From positions 124,001 to 188,000 of the forward strand of contig NZ_BIMC01000010.1 in NCBI RefSeq assembly GCF_004000885.1: DNA of 64,000 nucleotides. Reading direction: 5' to 3'. Under the pieces are notes generated by a model, which made no database searches, was not told where the DNA came from, and saw nothing but the letters and a program-made list of their open reading frames with translations. This document shows positions 16,298 to 25,153 of this stretch, one piece after another. Position numbers and translations under genes: made by a program. This DNA comes from Paenibacillus glucanolyticus NBRC 15330 (GTDB lineage: Bacteria > Bacillota > Bacilli > Paenibacillales > Paenibacillaceae). Position 1 is the first letter of the stretch; each line of letters begins with the position of its first letter.

Positions 16298-17797
16298 TCA
16301 TGATTTGACTTTGCCCATATATTTCTTCATATTGTGACGGGATAATCGGAGCAGTGCATCCTTCTGGCTCCTCCATCGTATGGGTGCAAAGGAGGTCATG
16401 TACGGAACTCCCATCGACTGCAGGCTGCACAGGTGCAGTCCCAGGACAATCAGGCCGATAATCATGCCATACAATCCAAAAGACGCCGCAATCGCCATCA
16501 GGCCAAATCGCAAAATCCGGACAGAAATCCCTACATTAAAGGCCGGCAGCGCAAAGTTGGCTATGGCCGTAATGGACACTACAATAACCATGGCAGCTGA
16601 TACCAGACCTGCTTCCACAGCAGCTTGTCCGATAACCAATGTCCCTACGATCGAGACAGACTGGCCGATTGATTTGGGTAACCGAATACCGGCCTCGCGC
16701 AAAATCTCAAATGTGATTTCCATAATTACCGCTTCAATAAAGGCCGGAAAGGGAACCCCTTCCCGCTGTCCAATCAAGCTAGTCAACAAATTGGTCGGCA
16801 GCATTTCCTGATGAAAAGTGGAGATTGCAATATACAGCGAGGGTGTAAGAAGGGCAATACCGAAACATAAATATCGGAGCAGGCGAACGAGGCTGGCAAA
16901 ATCCCATCGCTGGTAATAATCCTCGCTCGATTGAAAAAATTGCACAAACAATGCCGGAACGACCAGTACAAATGGGGTTCCTTCCACAAGAATGGCTATT
17001 CGCCCTTCCAATATAGCTGAAGCAATGACATCGGGACGCTCCGAGTTGTACACCGTCGGAAAGGGGCTGTATCGATGATCCTGAATCATCTCCTCGATAT
17101 AGTTGCTCTCCAGTACGCTATCCAGCTTGATTCCATTCAGCCGTGTGCGCAGCTCATCGAGCACCTCGGTATCGGCCAAACCATCCATATACATGACAGC
17201 CAGCTGAGTATGGGTATGCTCGCCTACCTTTCTTTCTTCGATGCGCAGCTTGGGACTTTGAATTCTCCGCCGAACCAAAGCCGTGTTCTCGCGAAGCGAT
17301 TCCGTAAAGCCCTCTCTCGGTCCCCTGACAACCGATTGCGAGCTGGCTTCTTCAACCCCGCGCTGCTTCAGCTTTTCAGTACCCACATATAGTGAGGTAG
17401 ACGTTCCCTCAATAAAAACCACTGTATTCCCTGACAACACGTTCTCCTCAACCTCAGAATAGGTTGTGGCTTCCCCCACCTTCCCCATCGTAATCGTGAG
17501 GTCCTTCAGCATCCTCACGCGATCGTCCGGGGACTGATTCGTTAATTCCTTAAACAATGGCGAATCCATATGAAGAGCCTCTATTAAAAAGCGGGGGTCT
17601 CCCATCCCTTCAATGTACACGATGACCGCAGGTATAGTACCCAGCAGCAGCTCCCGGTAGATGATGTCCCCGCTCTGCCCGAACCGGGTCTTCATGTTTT
17701 CTATGAATTCTGAGATGAGAATCGGCAGCGCTTCTTGTAAACCTTCCTTGCGGGTTATGTTCTGCATCCTATACACGACTCCTCGTTTGGTACTCAA
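16298..17797 (-). CDS. GerA-type germinant receptor subunit
   Basis: 499 residues from a TTG at 17797, or 489 from the ATG at 17765-17767; the ATG follows AGGAG by about ten bases and is a good alternative. The hydrophilic N-terminal half (about 1-280) is followed by four to five membrane helices. Family landmarks are PFPTVYNSERPDVIASAILEGR, given here only in part, with GRIAILVEGTPFVL, LPTNLLTSLIGQREGVPFPA and EAGIRLPKSIGQSVSIVG. It forms the ion-channel-like A subunit of the receptor. First gene of the operon; no convincing sigma-G promoter was found by eye. Confidence 0.93.
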   Translation of the reverse strand: MSTKRGVVYRMQNITRKEGLQEALPILISEFIENMKTRFGQSGDIIYRELLLGTIPAVIVYIEGMGDPRFLIEALHMDSPLFKELTNQSPDDRVRMLKDLTITMGKVGEATTYSEVEENVLSGNTVVFIEGTSTSLYVGTEKLKQRGVEEASSQSVVRGPREGFTESLRENTALVRRRIQSPKLRIEERKVGEHTHTQLAVMYMDGLADTEVLDELRTRLNGIKLDSVLESNYIEEMIQDHRYSPFPTVYNSERPDVIASAILEGRIAILVEGTPFVLVVPALFVQFFQSSEDYYQRWDFASLVRLLRYLCFGIALLTPSLYIAISTFHQEMLPTNLLTSLIGQREGVPFPAFIEAVIMEITFEILREAGIRLPKSIGQSVSIVGTLVIGQAAVEAGLVSAAMVIVVSITAIANFALPAFNVGISVRILRFGLMAIAASFGLYGMIIGLIVLGLHLCSLQSMGVPYMTSFAPIRWRSQKDALLRLSRHNMKKYMGKVKS

Positions 17798-17915
17798 GAT
17801 GAGCTCCGCCTTACCTCGGACCGTACGACCATCATGAATCTTTTTCTCTACTGTTCCCGGAGTTGGATATATTATACTTTTTGCCGCTTTAACATCCGAT
17901 CGTTATAGGCCATAA

Positions 17916-17953
17916 CAAAAAAAACGATCCGAGTATGTATGACTCGAATCGTT
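17916..17953 (-). terminator. Intrinsic terminator of thrS
   Basis: AACGATTCGAGT and ACTCGGATCGTT pair with one bulge on each side around a 7-base loop, followed on the minus strand by eight T. Confidence 0.85.
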
Positions 17954-17976
17954 CTAAACGCAACCAGTCAGGTTTC

Positions 17977-19884
17977 TTACTCCCTGGATGCAATCTCTTT
18001 CCGGAGGCCTGCAATCATGTCATCGATAGCGCTCTCCCCAAGCTCACCCTCGCCGCGTTTGCGTACCGCTACCAGGTCCGAGTTCATTTCTTTCTCCCCC
18101 AGGACAAACGTGTAGGGCGTTTTCAGCAGACCGGCTTCACGGATTTTATATCCCAGCTTTTCGTTCCTGATGTCAACCTCGACCCGTACGCCTGCATGCT
18201 CCAGACGCTTCTTCACCTTAAGGGAGAAATCGATATAGTGGTCTGACACCGGAATGAGCATCACTTGCACGGGAGCGAGCCATAGCGGAAAAGCCCCGCC
18301 GTAATGCTCTGTAAGAATTCCGATAAACCGCTCGATGGAGCCGAATACCGCGCGGTGAATGACAACCGGCCGATGCTTCTGGTTATCCTCTGCGATGTAG
18401 GACAGATCGAACTTCTCAGGGAATTGAAAATCCAACTGGATGGTGCCGCATTGCCAGCTGCGCTTCAGGGAGTCGAGGATGTGAAAATCGATCTTCGGTC
18501 CATAAAAAGCGCCATCCCCTTCATTTATCCGATAAGGCAGCTTCAGTTGATCCAATACCTCCTGCAGGGATGACTCCGCCTGCTCCCATAACTCATCAGA
18601 GCCCATGGAGTCTTCCGGTCTAGTGGACAGTTCAATCGTATAATCAAAGCCAAAGACTCGGTATACCTGACTAATAAAGTCGATCACCTGTCCAATTTCA
18701 TCATGGATTTGATCAGGTCTTACAAATATATGCGCATCATCCTGACAGAACGTACGGACCCGCATCATGCCACTCAGCGCTCCTGAATATTCATGGCGGT
18801 GCACCTGACCGAACTCGGACAATCGAATGGGAAGCTCTCTGTAGGAATGCAGCGAGTTTTGGTAAACCAGCATATGACCCGGACAGTTCATGGGTTTCAT
18901 TACATACTCCTGCTCATCCACCTTCGAAAAGTACATATTATCCTTGTAGTGGTCCCAGTGACCGGACATCTCCCACAGGCGTTTGTTCATCATCAGCGGA
19001 GTACGAACTTCGTCATAACCGCGGTGGAATTGAAGCTCTCTTGCAAATTGTTCCAGCTCGTTACGGATAATCGTTCCTTTGGGTAAAAAGAACGGCATTC
19101 CCGGCGCATCATCCGAGAACATAAACAGTCCCAGCTCTTTGCCGAGCTTGCGATGATCCCTCTTCTTAGCCTCTTCAAGCAAGAAGAGATGCTCTTCGAG
19201 CTGCGCCTGCTTGGGGAACGCCGTTCCATATATTCGCTGCAGCATCTTATGATCCGAGTTCCCCCGCCAATAAGCTCCGGCAACACTCATCAATTTGAAT
19301 GCCTTGATTCTGCCAGTCGAGGGCAGATGAGGCCCTCTGCACAAATCAATGAACTCTCCCTGCTCATACACCGAAATGACTTCATCCTCCGGCAAGCCAA
19401 GGATGAGCTCCCGTTTGTAAGGGTCGTCACTGAATAGTTGTTCCGCTTCTTCAAGGCTAATTTCTCTTCGAATAATCGGTAAATCTTCCTGGACAATCTG
19501 CTGCATCTCCCGCTCGATGGCCATCAAGTCATCGGTTGAGATCGAATGCTCCAGATCCATATCGTAATAGAAGCCGTCTTCGACAACCGGTCCCACTCCG
19601 AGGTAAACGGGCTTGCTGCCATACAAACGTTTAACCGCCTGAGCCATCAGATGAGCTGTGCTGTGCCGGTAAATGTTCAGTCCGTCCTCTGAATCCAGCG
19701 TCACAATACGTACTTCCGCATCCTCACAAAGTTCGTAATTCAAATCCACGAGCCTGCCATTTACTTTTCCTGCGACTGCACTTTTCCTCAGCCCGGAATG
19801 AATAGATTCCGCGATTTGTTTCATCGTCGTTTGTGCGGGATACTCCTTTTTACTTCCGTCTGCTAATGTTACTGTGATTGACAT
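17977..19884 (-). CDS. thrS: Threonyl-tRNA synthetase
   Basis: 635 residues from the ATG at 19882-19884 behind GGAGGG. It has the usual order: TGS domain (1-62), editing domain with the HSTAHLMAQAV zinc/metal motif, class II catalytic core with motif 2 (GQVHRHEYSGALSGMMRVRT, followed by FCQDDAHIF) and motif 3 (HRAVFGSIERFIGILTEHY), and the C-terminal anticodon-binding domain. It charges tRNA-Thr with threonine in the cytoplasm. A threonine-type T-box leader with a sigma-A promoter controls it, so expression rises when tRNA-Thr is uncharged. Confidence 0.97.
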   Translation of the reverse strand: MSITVTLADGSKKEYPAQTTMKQIAESIHSGLRKSAVAGKVNGRLVDLNYELCEDAEVRIVTLDSEDGLNIYRHSTAHLMAQAVKRLYGSKPVYLGVGPVVEDGFYYDMDLEHSISTDDLMAIEREMQQIVQEDLPIIRREISLEEAEQLFSDDPYKRELILGLPEDEVISVYEQGEFIDLCRGPHLPSTGRIKAFKLMSVAGAYWRGNSDHKMLQRIYGTAFPKQAQLEEHLFLLEEAKKRDHRKLGKELGLFMFSDDAPGMPFFLPKGTIIRNELEQFARELQFHRGYDEVRTPLMMNKRLWEMSGHWDHYKDNMYFSKVDEQEYVMKPMNCPGHMLVYQNSLHSYRELPIRLSEFGQVHRHEYSGALSGMMRVRTFCQDDAHIFVRPDQIHDEIGQVIDFISQVYRVFGFDYTIELSTRPEDSMGSDELWEQAESSLQEVLDQLKLPYRINEGDGAFYGPKIDFHILDSLKRSWQCGTIQLDFQFPEKFDLSYIAEDNQKHRPVVIHRAVFGSIERFIGILTEHYGGAFPLWLAPVQVMLIPVSDHYIDFSLKVKKRLEHAGVRVEVDIRNEKLGYKIREAGLLKTPYTFVLGEKEMNSDLVAVRKRGEGELGESAIDDMIAGLRKEIASRE

Positions 19885-19916
19885 GGTTATCCCTCCATCA
19901 AATTTAGATTGAACGC

Positions 19917-20216
19917 AAAAAAAACACACGATCCCCAAAGGGACGAGTGCGTTCGGCTCGTGGTTCCACCCTCATTTGATCCAGACCTGCAGCGCTGTGT
20001 GGCCGCGTGCTCATCGGATCCTCATTAAGACATCCGTTAACGGGGATGATTCGGTGTTTTCTACTGCCCTGTCCATAAGTAAACCTATAACTCAAGGGTT
20101 CAAAAACACAGCTACAAAGGGGTAATTCATGAAGCAAGCACGGAAGAAGCTTTCACCAATCACTTCTCTCTCTGGGCAGGTCGTTTCAAGAATCATGTCT
20201 TTGATGGTTGCTGATA
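19917..20216 (-). ncRNA. T-box leader (threonine) of thrS
   Basis: The minus-strand leader contains the T-box sequence GGGTGGAACCACG (19959-19973) and a competing terminator: CACTCGTCCC (19940-19949) with GGGATCGTGTG (19925-19935) followed by eight T (19917-19924). Upstream, AGAGAGAAGTGATTGGTGAA belongs to stem I, and the specifier loop region (ATGAATTACCCC) offers an ACC threonine codon at 20121-20123. Uncharged tRNA-Thr would stabilise the antiterminator and allow thrS transcription. Confidence 0.93.
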
Positions 20217-20223
20217 GTAAAGT

Positions 20224-20252
20224 ACTATAAGTCAGTTCTTACTAATTGTCAA
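20224..20252 (-). promoter_or_regulatory. Sigma-A promoter of the thrS leader
   Basis: TTGACA (20247-20252) and TATAGT (20224-20229) with a 17-base spacer on the minus strand. Transcription would start near 20217. Confidence 0.85.
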
Positions 20253-20256
20253 TCAT

Positions 20257-20400
20257 TCACTTTTCACTTTTCATTGACCATTTAACCAGATATCCAATAC
20301 CTAAACCGACAAGAACCCCGGGCAACGCACTGCCCAGCGCCAATCCAATACCAGCCCCGATAATGACACATGCGTAAATGATGATATCTCCTTTATTCAA
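20257..20400 (-). CDS. Small glycine-rich membrane protein (47 residues)
   Basis: The open frame extends to 20517, but the best start is a TTG at 20398-20400 preceded by GAGGGAG. The product is MNKGDIIIYACVIIG followed by GAGIGLALGSALPG, GVLVGLGIGYLV and a basic-acidic tail. It has one long or two short hydrophobic helices rich in GxxxG-like spacing, as in glycine-zipper proteins. Function is unknown. It stands alone between the GNAT genes and the thrS leader, and its stop codon lies just before the thrS promoter. Confidence 0.5.
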   Translation of the reverse strand: MNKGDIIIYACVIIGAGIGLALGSALPGVLVGLGIGYLVKWSMKSEK

Positions 20401-20543
20401 TCTTTCCAGCTCCCTCTTGTATGTATTTGATCCCTCATATTCCTTGACCAAATACAGTTTACAAGATGACGCCGCGTCGCTTTCAAGCCTTAATTTTGCG
20501 AAAAAAATGAAATTCATCCTAAATGGAGCCCTAACTCTAAATG

Positions 20544-20570
20544 AAAAAAAAGCCGCTGCATCCAGCGACT
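20544..20570 (-). terminator. Intrinsic terminator of the GNAT operon
   Basis: AGTCGCTG (20563-20570, minus) pairs with CAGCGGCT (20551-20558) with one T-G wobble, loop GATG, followed by at least seven T. Confidence 0.85.
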
Positions 20571-20603
20571 TTCTCGCACATCCATGACTCTATATCCATC
20601 CCG

Positions 20604-21383
20604 TTACAAAGCGAATTCGACAAGGTACTGCTCACAAATGGTTTCATATCCCAGTGACTGATATAGCCGCACCGCGTTTAAGTTGTCCTCCAGAACATTC
20701 AGGTACACGTCTGAGGTGACTGCTCTCCCTGCGCGGGTCAAGGCTGCAGACACCTTTTTCCCGTATCCTTGCCTTCTCCACGCAGGTTCCGTTCCTATAT
20801 TCCCCAGTTCAACATAATCCTCGCTGTAGATATGGTACCCGCCAACCGCGATCAGCTCCTGATCATGTACTACGCCATAAAAAGGATTCTGCAATTCCTC
20901 TCTTGCAAAAGCCATTGCACCCAGCTCTGTCATTATCGACTCGATCTGCTCGAAATATGACGGCCCTAAACGAAACACATCCTCGTCCTGTGCCGGCAAA
21001 TCTCCGGGATGCAGGTGTTTCATCAACCAAATTCCCTTAGGAGGTTTCTTAACATCCACCTTTAAGCCAAGAAACGCCCATCCGTCCTTACTCACAATAA
21101 AACTTCCAACTGCACCGTCGGGTATACCCAATTCTTGCTTCATTAGGGCCAACACTGGCTGAGGCCGGAAGGATTTCTGTACTGGATAAACCGAAAAGGC
21201 ATAGAAAGGCAGTCCTTTCAGAAAGGCTGCCACTCCCAGCAGCTCCCCATGTTCCGAGTAATGCCCGTAATGAACCGTATGCTTTTTCCGGAACGTAAGG
21301 TAAGAATAATACAAAAAATGCTGTTCTCTATTTATAGATGCCAGGATAATTTCCAGTTCTTCAGAGAAAAGTCTGCGAATCAT
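20604..21383 (-). CDS. GNAT-family N-acetyltransferase
   Basis: 259 residues from the ATG at 21381-21383, which follows GGGAG and lies 17 bases after the stop of the preceding gene. The C-terminal third is the acetyl-CoA-binding GNAT core: YVELGNIGTEPAWRRQGYGK contains the RRQGYGK (Q/RxxGxG/A) pyrophosphate loop, and LNVLEDNLNAVRLYQSLGY is the motif B helix. The N-terminal 130 residues are an unassigned domain. Substrate unknown. Second gene of a minus-strand pair with the Eis-like gene. Confidence 0.85.
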   Translation of the reverse strand: MIRRLFSEELEIILASINREQHFLYYSYLTFRKKHTVHYGHYSEHGELLGVAAFLKGLPFYAFSVYPVQKSFRPQPVLALMKQELGIPDGAVGSFIVSKDGWAFLGLKVDVKKPPKGIWLMKHLHPGDLPAQDEDVFRLGPSYFEQIESIMTELGAMAFAREELQNPFYGVVHDQELIAVGGYHIYSEDYVELGNIGTEPAWRRQGYGKKVSAALTRAGRAVTSDVYLNVLEDNLNAVRLYQSLGYETICEQYLVEFAL

Positions 21384-21400
21384 TGAGTCGTCTCCCTGTC

Positions 21401-22582
21401 TCAAAAGAAGTCCAGGAGGTAGGTTTGCCCTGCAGGAATCATCGATTCCAATTGGGCTGCTGCTGCTGGGTTTCCAGTTAGCCGATGGATGGCATGTAAA
21501 GCCTGTGGCCTTTTGTATCCCATAAAGAGTGCAGACAGACTCTGAATATCAGTGGAGAGATCAACCGGACCCTCGTAATCTGAAGGAAGCTCCAACAGCT
21601 TCGCTCTCCCCTCTTCATTGACCGACAGCTTCCACAGACCCGCATTCCAAGGTGCTGCAGGATCTTCCACCTCCACGGTCAACTCAGCTGCATGATGAGC
21701 TTGCGCTTCGAAAGCGTACTGCTCCACGAAGGATTTCAAATCCACGATACGCGCCATGAAGTAAGGGATAATCTCCTGCGTGATCCGCGGATCTGGCAGC
21801 ATGAACGGCAGCTGATCATCCATGGGCACCATCACCATGTTGACTTGTTCAATCCTGGAATCATGGTTGGCAAAAAAAGTCCATAACGCGGTTCGCGCTT
21901 CTTCATTCAGGTAAACAAACTCGTCACACACAAGTTCTTTATCTTTTAACTCATATAACGCATATCCCGTCGGCTTGCCTTCGGCAGAGTAATACACAAC
22001 GCTGTGTCCATCACCCTGCAGGACGAACCTTTTCCACCAACCTTCATCGCGCACAAGGGTACCGTGATATCGGCTGACATAGGCTTGATATATGCCATCC
22101 AGCGTAGGGATATCGTCTACGCCTCTGACAATCCGGCCCGGCATCTCCGCTTTGCGCGGGAATTTAGCTGCCGGGATGACATACTTCTTATACTCTGCGA
22201 AAAGTTCCCATCCGAATTTACGATAAAACGGGATTGAGAACGGATGCAGGAAGGACAGAGTCTGGCCGTTGTTCTTCATCTCCTGCAATGCATGCTTGAG
22301 CAATGTAGATACATGTCCCTGTCTGCGGTTCTCCGGCCATGTAGCCACACCGGCAATACCGCCCATATCAAGAATCTTCCCTTGCATATAAACCTGCAGC
22401 GGAATGATGGTCAGCTTCGCTTGCAGTTCTTCCCCATCAAAGATCCCCCAGAATCGTTCAGGCTTAAAATGCTTCAGAGAGGACTCTCTTTGCTCAGGCG
22501 TCAGCGTATATTGAAAAGCATATTCGGATAATTTCGCACTGATTTCAAATTCGTCAGATCTCAATTGTCTAAGTTCCATCAC
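21401..22582 (-). CDS. Eis-like GNAT acetyltransferase with C-terminal SCP2-like domain
   Basis: 393 residues in the Eis/Acetyltransf_9 arrangement: an N-terminal GNAT domain (about 1-150, with GGIAGVATWPENRRQGHVST as acetyl-CoA loop, followed by SFLHPFSIPFYRKFGW), a second degenerate GNAT domain (about 160-290) and a sterol-carrier-like C-terminal domain (about 300-393). Relatives acetylate amines, including aminoglycosides in Mycobacterium Eis; the natural substrate here is unknown. It probably heads a transcript with the GNAT gene at 20604. Confidence 0.87.
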   Translation of the reverse strand: MMELRQLRSDEFEISAKLSEYAFQYTLTPEQRESSLKHFKPERFWGIFDGEELQAKLTIIPLQVYMQGKILDMGGIAGVATWPENRRQGHVSTLLKHALQEMKNNGQTLSFLHPFSIPFYRKFGWELFAEYKKYVIPAAKFPRKAEMPGRIVRGVDDIPTLDGIYQAYVSRYHGTLVRDEGWWKRFVLQGDGHSVVYYSAEGKPTGYALYELKDKELVCDEFVYLNEEARTALWTFFANHDSRIEQVNMVMVPMDDQLPFMLPDPRITQEIIPYFMARIVDLKSFVEQYAFEAQAHHAAELTVEVEDPAAPWNAGLWKLSVNEEGRAKLLELPSDYEGPVDLSTDIQSLSALFMGYKRPQALHAIHRLTGNPAAAAQLESMIPAGQTYLLDFF

Positions 22583-22627
22583 AGCTTCACCTCAACCGAT
22601 TATATTTTATGTAATCTGGTTAGCAGT

Positions 22628-23092
22628 CTACCTGCCTTGCAATTCTTTGGTCATAAACACACTGTTCGGGTCTTCTGTATAATCCGAGAAAGGCTCGCCA
22701 TATTGAAATCCGAAGCTGGCATAAAGCCTTCTTGCCGGTTCAAATGCATCCATGGACCCCGTTTCCAAACTGATCCTCTTATAACCGCGGCGCTCCGCCT
22801 CTTCTATGATGTGCTCAAGGAGTCGTCTGGCAACGCCCTTTCGCAAATGGGAGGTTGACGTCCGCATGGATTTGACTTCGCCATGTGTACCGTCAAGCTC
22901 TTTAAGTGCTCCGCAGCCCATTAATTCATCGTGCTCCCACAGGCTCCAGAACGTAATTTCCGGCTGCTTCAATTCCTCAAGATTCAGAGCATGTATGCTT
23001 TCCGGCGGGGAATGCTCTGTCATTCCCTGCAGATGTTCACTCACCAATTGGATAATTGCGGATCCTGTAAGATCATCGACTTTTATTACCAT
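22628..23092 (-). CDS. GNAT-family N-acetyltransferase
   Basis: 154 residues from the ATG at 23090-23092, seven bases after AGGAG. A complete small GNAT fold: VKSMRTSTSHLRKGVARRLL holds the acetyl-CoA loop (LRKGVA) and ETGSMDAFEPARRLYASFGF is motif B, ending with the usual FMTKEL strand. Substrate unknown. It is 45 bases upstream of the Eis-like gene on the same strand, so the three acetyltransferases may share a transcript. Confidence 0.87.
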   Translation of the reverse strand: MVIKVDDLTGSAIIQLVSEHLQGMTEHSPPESIHALNLEELKQPEITFWSLWEHDELMGCGALKELDGTHGEVKSMRTSTSHLRKGVARRLLEHIIEEAERRGYKRISLETGSMDAFEPARRLYASFGFQYGEPFSDYTEDPNSVFMTKELQGR

Positions 23093-23254
23093 GGGCCCAC
23101 TCCTAAACTTCGTAGAAATAAAATGCAATGATATCCATAATGTGGATATGTTTAAAACTTATTCTCTATAATACTAATATAGCATCGTGAATTACTTCAA
23201 GATACTCATGACAGCTAAAGTAATCATTTTTCGAACAAACTTTTTGTAAGCTAC

Positions 23255-23284
23255 TTGACAAAGTTAACCGACTAAGATTATTAT
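23255..23284 (+). promoter_or_regulatory. Sigma-A promoter of the FMN reductase gene
   Basis: TTGACA (23255-23260) followed after 18 bases by TATTAT (23279-23284), about 65 bases before the start codon. Confidence 0.6.
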
Positions 23285-23351
23285 TAGCTCATGCAAAAAA
23301 GCAAACACATCACGAAAAAATAAATCAAGAACAATTCGGGAGGTAAGATCA

Positions 23352-23903
23352 TTGTCAAAATTAAATATCGGTATTATTCTAGGTAGTACTCGTCAAGGAC
23401 GTTTAAGTCCACAAGTGGGTGAGTGGGTAAAAAACATCGCGGATCAGCGTGGAGACGCCAATTATGAGATCGTGGATATCGCTGACTACAAACTTCCTTT
23501 GTTGGGCGAAGAGGATGCTACTGAACAAGCAACGGCTTGGAATACGAAACTTGCCAGCTTGGACGGCTTCGTATTTATCGTCCAAGAATATAATCACAGT
23601 ATTTCAGCCTCTTTGAAAAATGCGCTCGATTACGCTCGCGAGGCATGGAACGACAAGGCTGCAGGTATCGTAAGTTATGGATCTGTTGGTGGCGCTCGTG
23701 CTGCCGAACATTTGCGTGGAATCCTGGGCGAGCTGTCTGTAGCGGATGTTCGCGTTCACCCTGCTCTGTCCCTCTTCACTGATTTCGAAAATCCATTTAC
23801 ACCTGAAATGGCCTTTAAGCCAGCTGATCTGCATCTTGTAAACCTTAACGGTATGCTGGATCAAGTGCTTGCTTGGAGCGGAGCACTGAAAACGTTGCGT
23901 TAA
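23352..23903 (+). CDS. NADPH-dependent FMN reductase
   Basis: 183 residues, flavodoxin-like fold. The FMN phosphate loop is GSTRQGRLSPQVGEWV, and EYNHSISASLKNALDYA followed by GIVSYGSVGGARAAEHLR are the standard flavin- and dimer-contacting motifs of the NAD(P)H-dependent FMN reductase/azoreductase family. It transfers hydride from NADPH to FMN and on to quinones or azo compounds. It starts with TTG behind GGGAGG. A single-gene unit with its own promoter and terminator. Confidence 0.9.
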   Translation: MSKLNIGIILGSTRQGRLSPQVGEWVKNIADQRGDANYEIVDIADYKLPLLGEEDATEQATAWNTKLASLDGFVFIVQEYNHSISASLKNALDYAREAWNDKAAGIVSYGSVGGARAAEHLRGILGELSVADVRVHPALSLFTDFENPFTPEMAFKPADLHLVNLNGMLDQVLAWSGALKTLR

Positions 23904-23920
23904 TCTTTAATCCTGAAGTA

Positions 23921-23957
23921 AAAAGCGAGGCCCGGAGATTTATCGGGCCTCGCTTTT
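23921..23957. terminator. Bidirectional intrinsic terminator
   Basis: AAAAGCGAGGCCCG (23921-23934) pairs perfectly with CGGGCCTCGCTTTT (23944-23957); T-run on the plus strand, A-rich flank serving the minus strand. Shared by the convergent FMN reductase and anti-sigma genes. Confidence 0.88.
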
Positions 23958-23962
23958 TGTTG

Positions 23963-25153
23963 TTATGGCTTAAGAGGAATTGTCATTTCCAAATCTTTCA
24001 GATAGGTTTTATCGCCATAGCTGTTCTCTCCTTGGCCGATAACGCTCCAGTCCTTGTTGTTTACGGTGAGCGTAAACGGCTTGATGGTAATGGATTTAGG
24101 AGTTCCCTTAACCGGGCTGAACAGCTGATCGATGTGGTACTCGGTTAGTGGTTTGCTGTTAAAGTAATCGAATTTTCTAGGAGTCAGAACGTTGCCTTGG
24201 TCATCTACCAGCTCATAATAGACCATGCTTGCACTGTAATTGCCCTTCTGCTGTGAAGATGCCGGCACGGCGCCCTTACTGTCCAGCACCAGGCGAGTCG
24301 ACACGGGGGACATATCCAGCTGCTTGACGGTATAACTGAACTGCCCATCTGATTTCGAAACATTCGGCTTCAGGACAACAGATTTATTAGTGACACTCAC
24401 AGGAATTGTGAAGTCAAAGCTCTCGTCTACCCGGGTAACACGGGTCTGAATGGTCAACTCAAACTGATCCGGCAGCTGCAGATCCTTAGTAAGCTCAACG
24501 ACATACGTATTCTCCAGTCTCGGGTGGTCTCCGAAGACTCCTTCGCCCGATTTCACTTCCTGTCCGTTGACCAGAATTTTGGGTGTTTCAATGTATCCTT
24601 TCATCTGATCTTCCTTAGCAACCTGCCTCGACTTGATATAATCGCTATCGGGATTTCCAATGATCTTTGCACCCTCATCTAAGTACGGCGAAGCTGTATT
24701 CGGCAGATCTACCCCATCACGCTCCAGAATAAAGGATAGACGGGTGCCATCATACAGTAAGTCAGCTACCTTCAATGTTACACCCTCGTGAGTAACACTC
24801 AGGTTAGGCTCCGATATGATCCCTTGTTGTATAGCTGCATCGACAGCCTCATGGCTCGTTCCTTCAAAAAGCAGGCCAATCATAGGAATTTGCTTAAGGG
24901 TTGCCGCCATCGCCGGCGATACGAACCCCGTGCCAATCACGGTCCCCCCTAGTACAGCTGTAACAGATGCAACGAGTAATGTCTTTCTTAATACATTCGG
25001 TTTTTGTTTGGTTGATACTCTTGTCATGTCACGATCTCCAATCTGATTCATAATTTGATAACTCATACTCTGCTTCGGAAAATTGGATTCACGAACCATT
25101 TGTTCAATTGCATCCATCTCAGCGAATTCCGTTTGTTCCGGCAACTGTCTCAT
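23963..25153 (-). CDS. Anti-sigma factor-like membrane protein with DUF4179 domain
   Basis: 396 residues: a cytoplasmic N-terminus of about 55 residues, one transmembrane helix (about 57-82, LLVASVTAVLGGTVIGTGFV) and a large extracytoplasmic beta-rich part starting with the DUF4179-type MAATLKQIPMIGLLFEG. Its gene overlaps the end of the upstream ECF sigma gene by 35 bases; the ATG at 25153 is supported by AAGGAG at nine bases, while an internal ATG at 25117 lacks a good site. The pairing suggests it holds the sigma factor at the membrane until an envelope signal arrives. Confidence 0.85.
   Translation of the reverse strand: MRQLPEQTEFAEMDAIEQMVRESNFPKQSMSYQIMNQIGDRDMTRVSTKQKPNVLRKTLLVASVTAVLGGTVIGTGFVSPAMAATLKQIPMIGLLFEGTSHEAVDAAIQQGIISEPNLSVTHEGVTLKVADLLYDGTRLSFILERDGVDLPNTASPYLDEGAKIIGNPDSDYIKSRQVAKEDQMKGYIETPKILVNGQEVKSGEGVFGDHPRLENTYVVELTKDLQLPDQFELTIQTRVTRVDESFDFTIPVSVTNKSVVLKPNVSKSDGQFSYTVKQLDMSPVSTRLVLDSKGAVPASSQQKGNYSASMVYYELVDDQGNVLTPRKFDYFNSKPLTEYHIDQLFSPVKGTPKSITIKPFTLTVNNKDWSVIGQGENSYGDKTYLKDLEMTIPLKP

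Noticed and set aside
17798..17976. Sigma-G promoter for the A-C-D-B ger operon
   Set aside because: No pair matching the sigma-G -35 and -10 patterns with proper spacing was found by eye on the minus strand.
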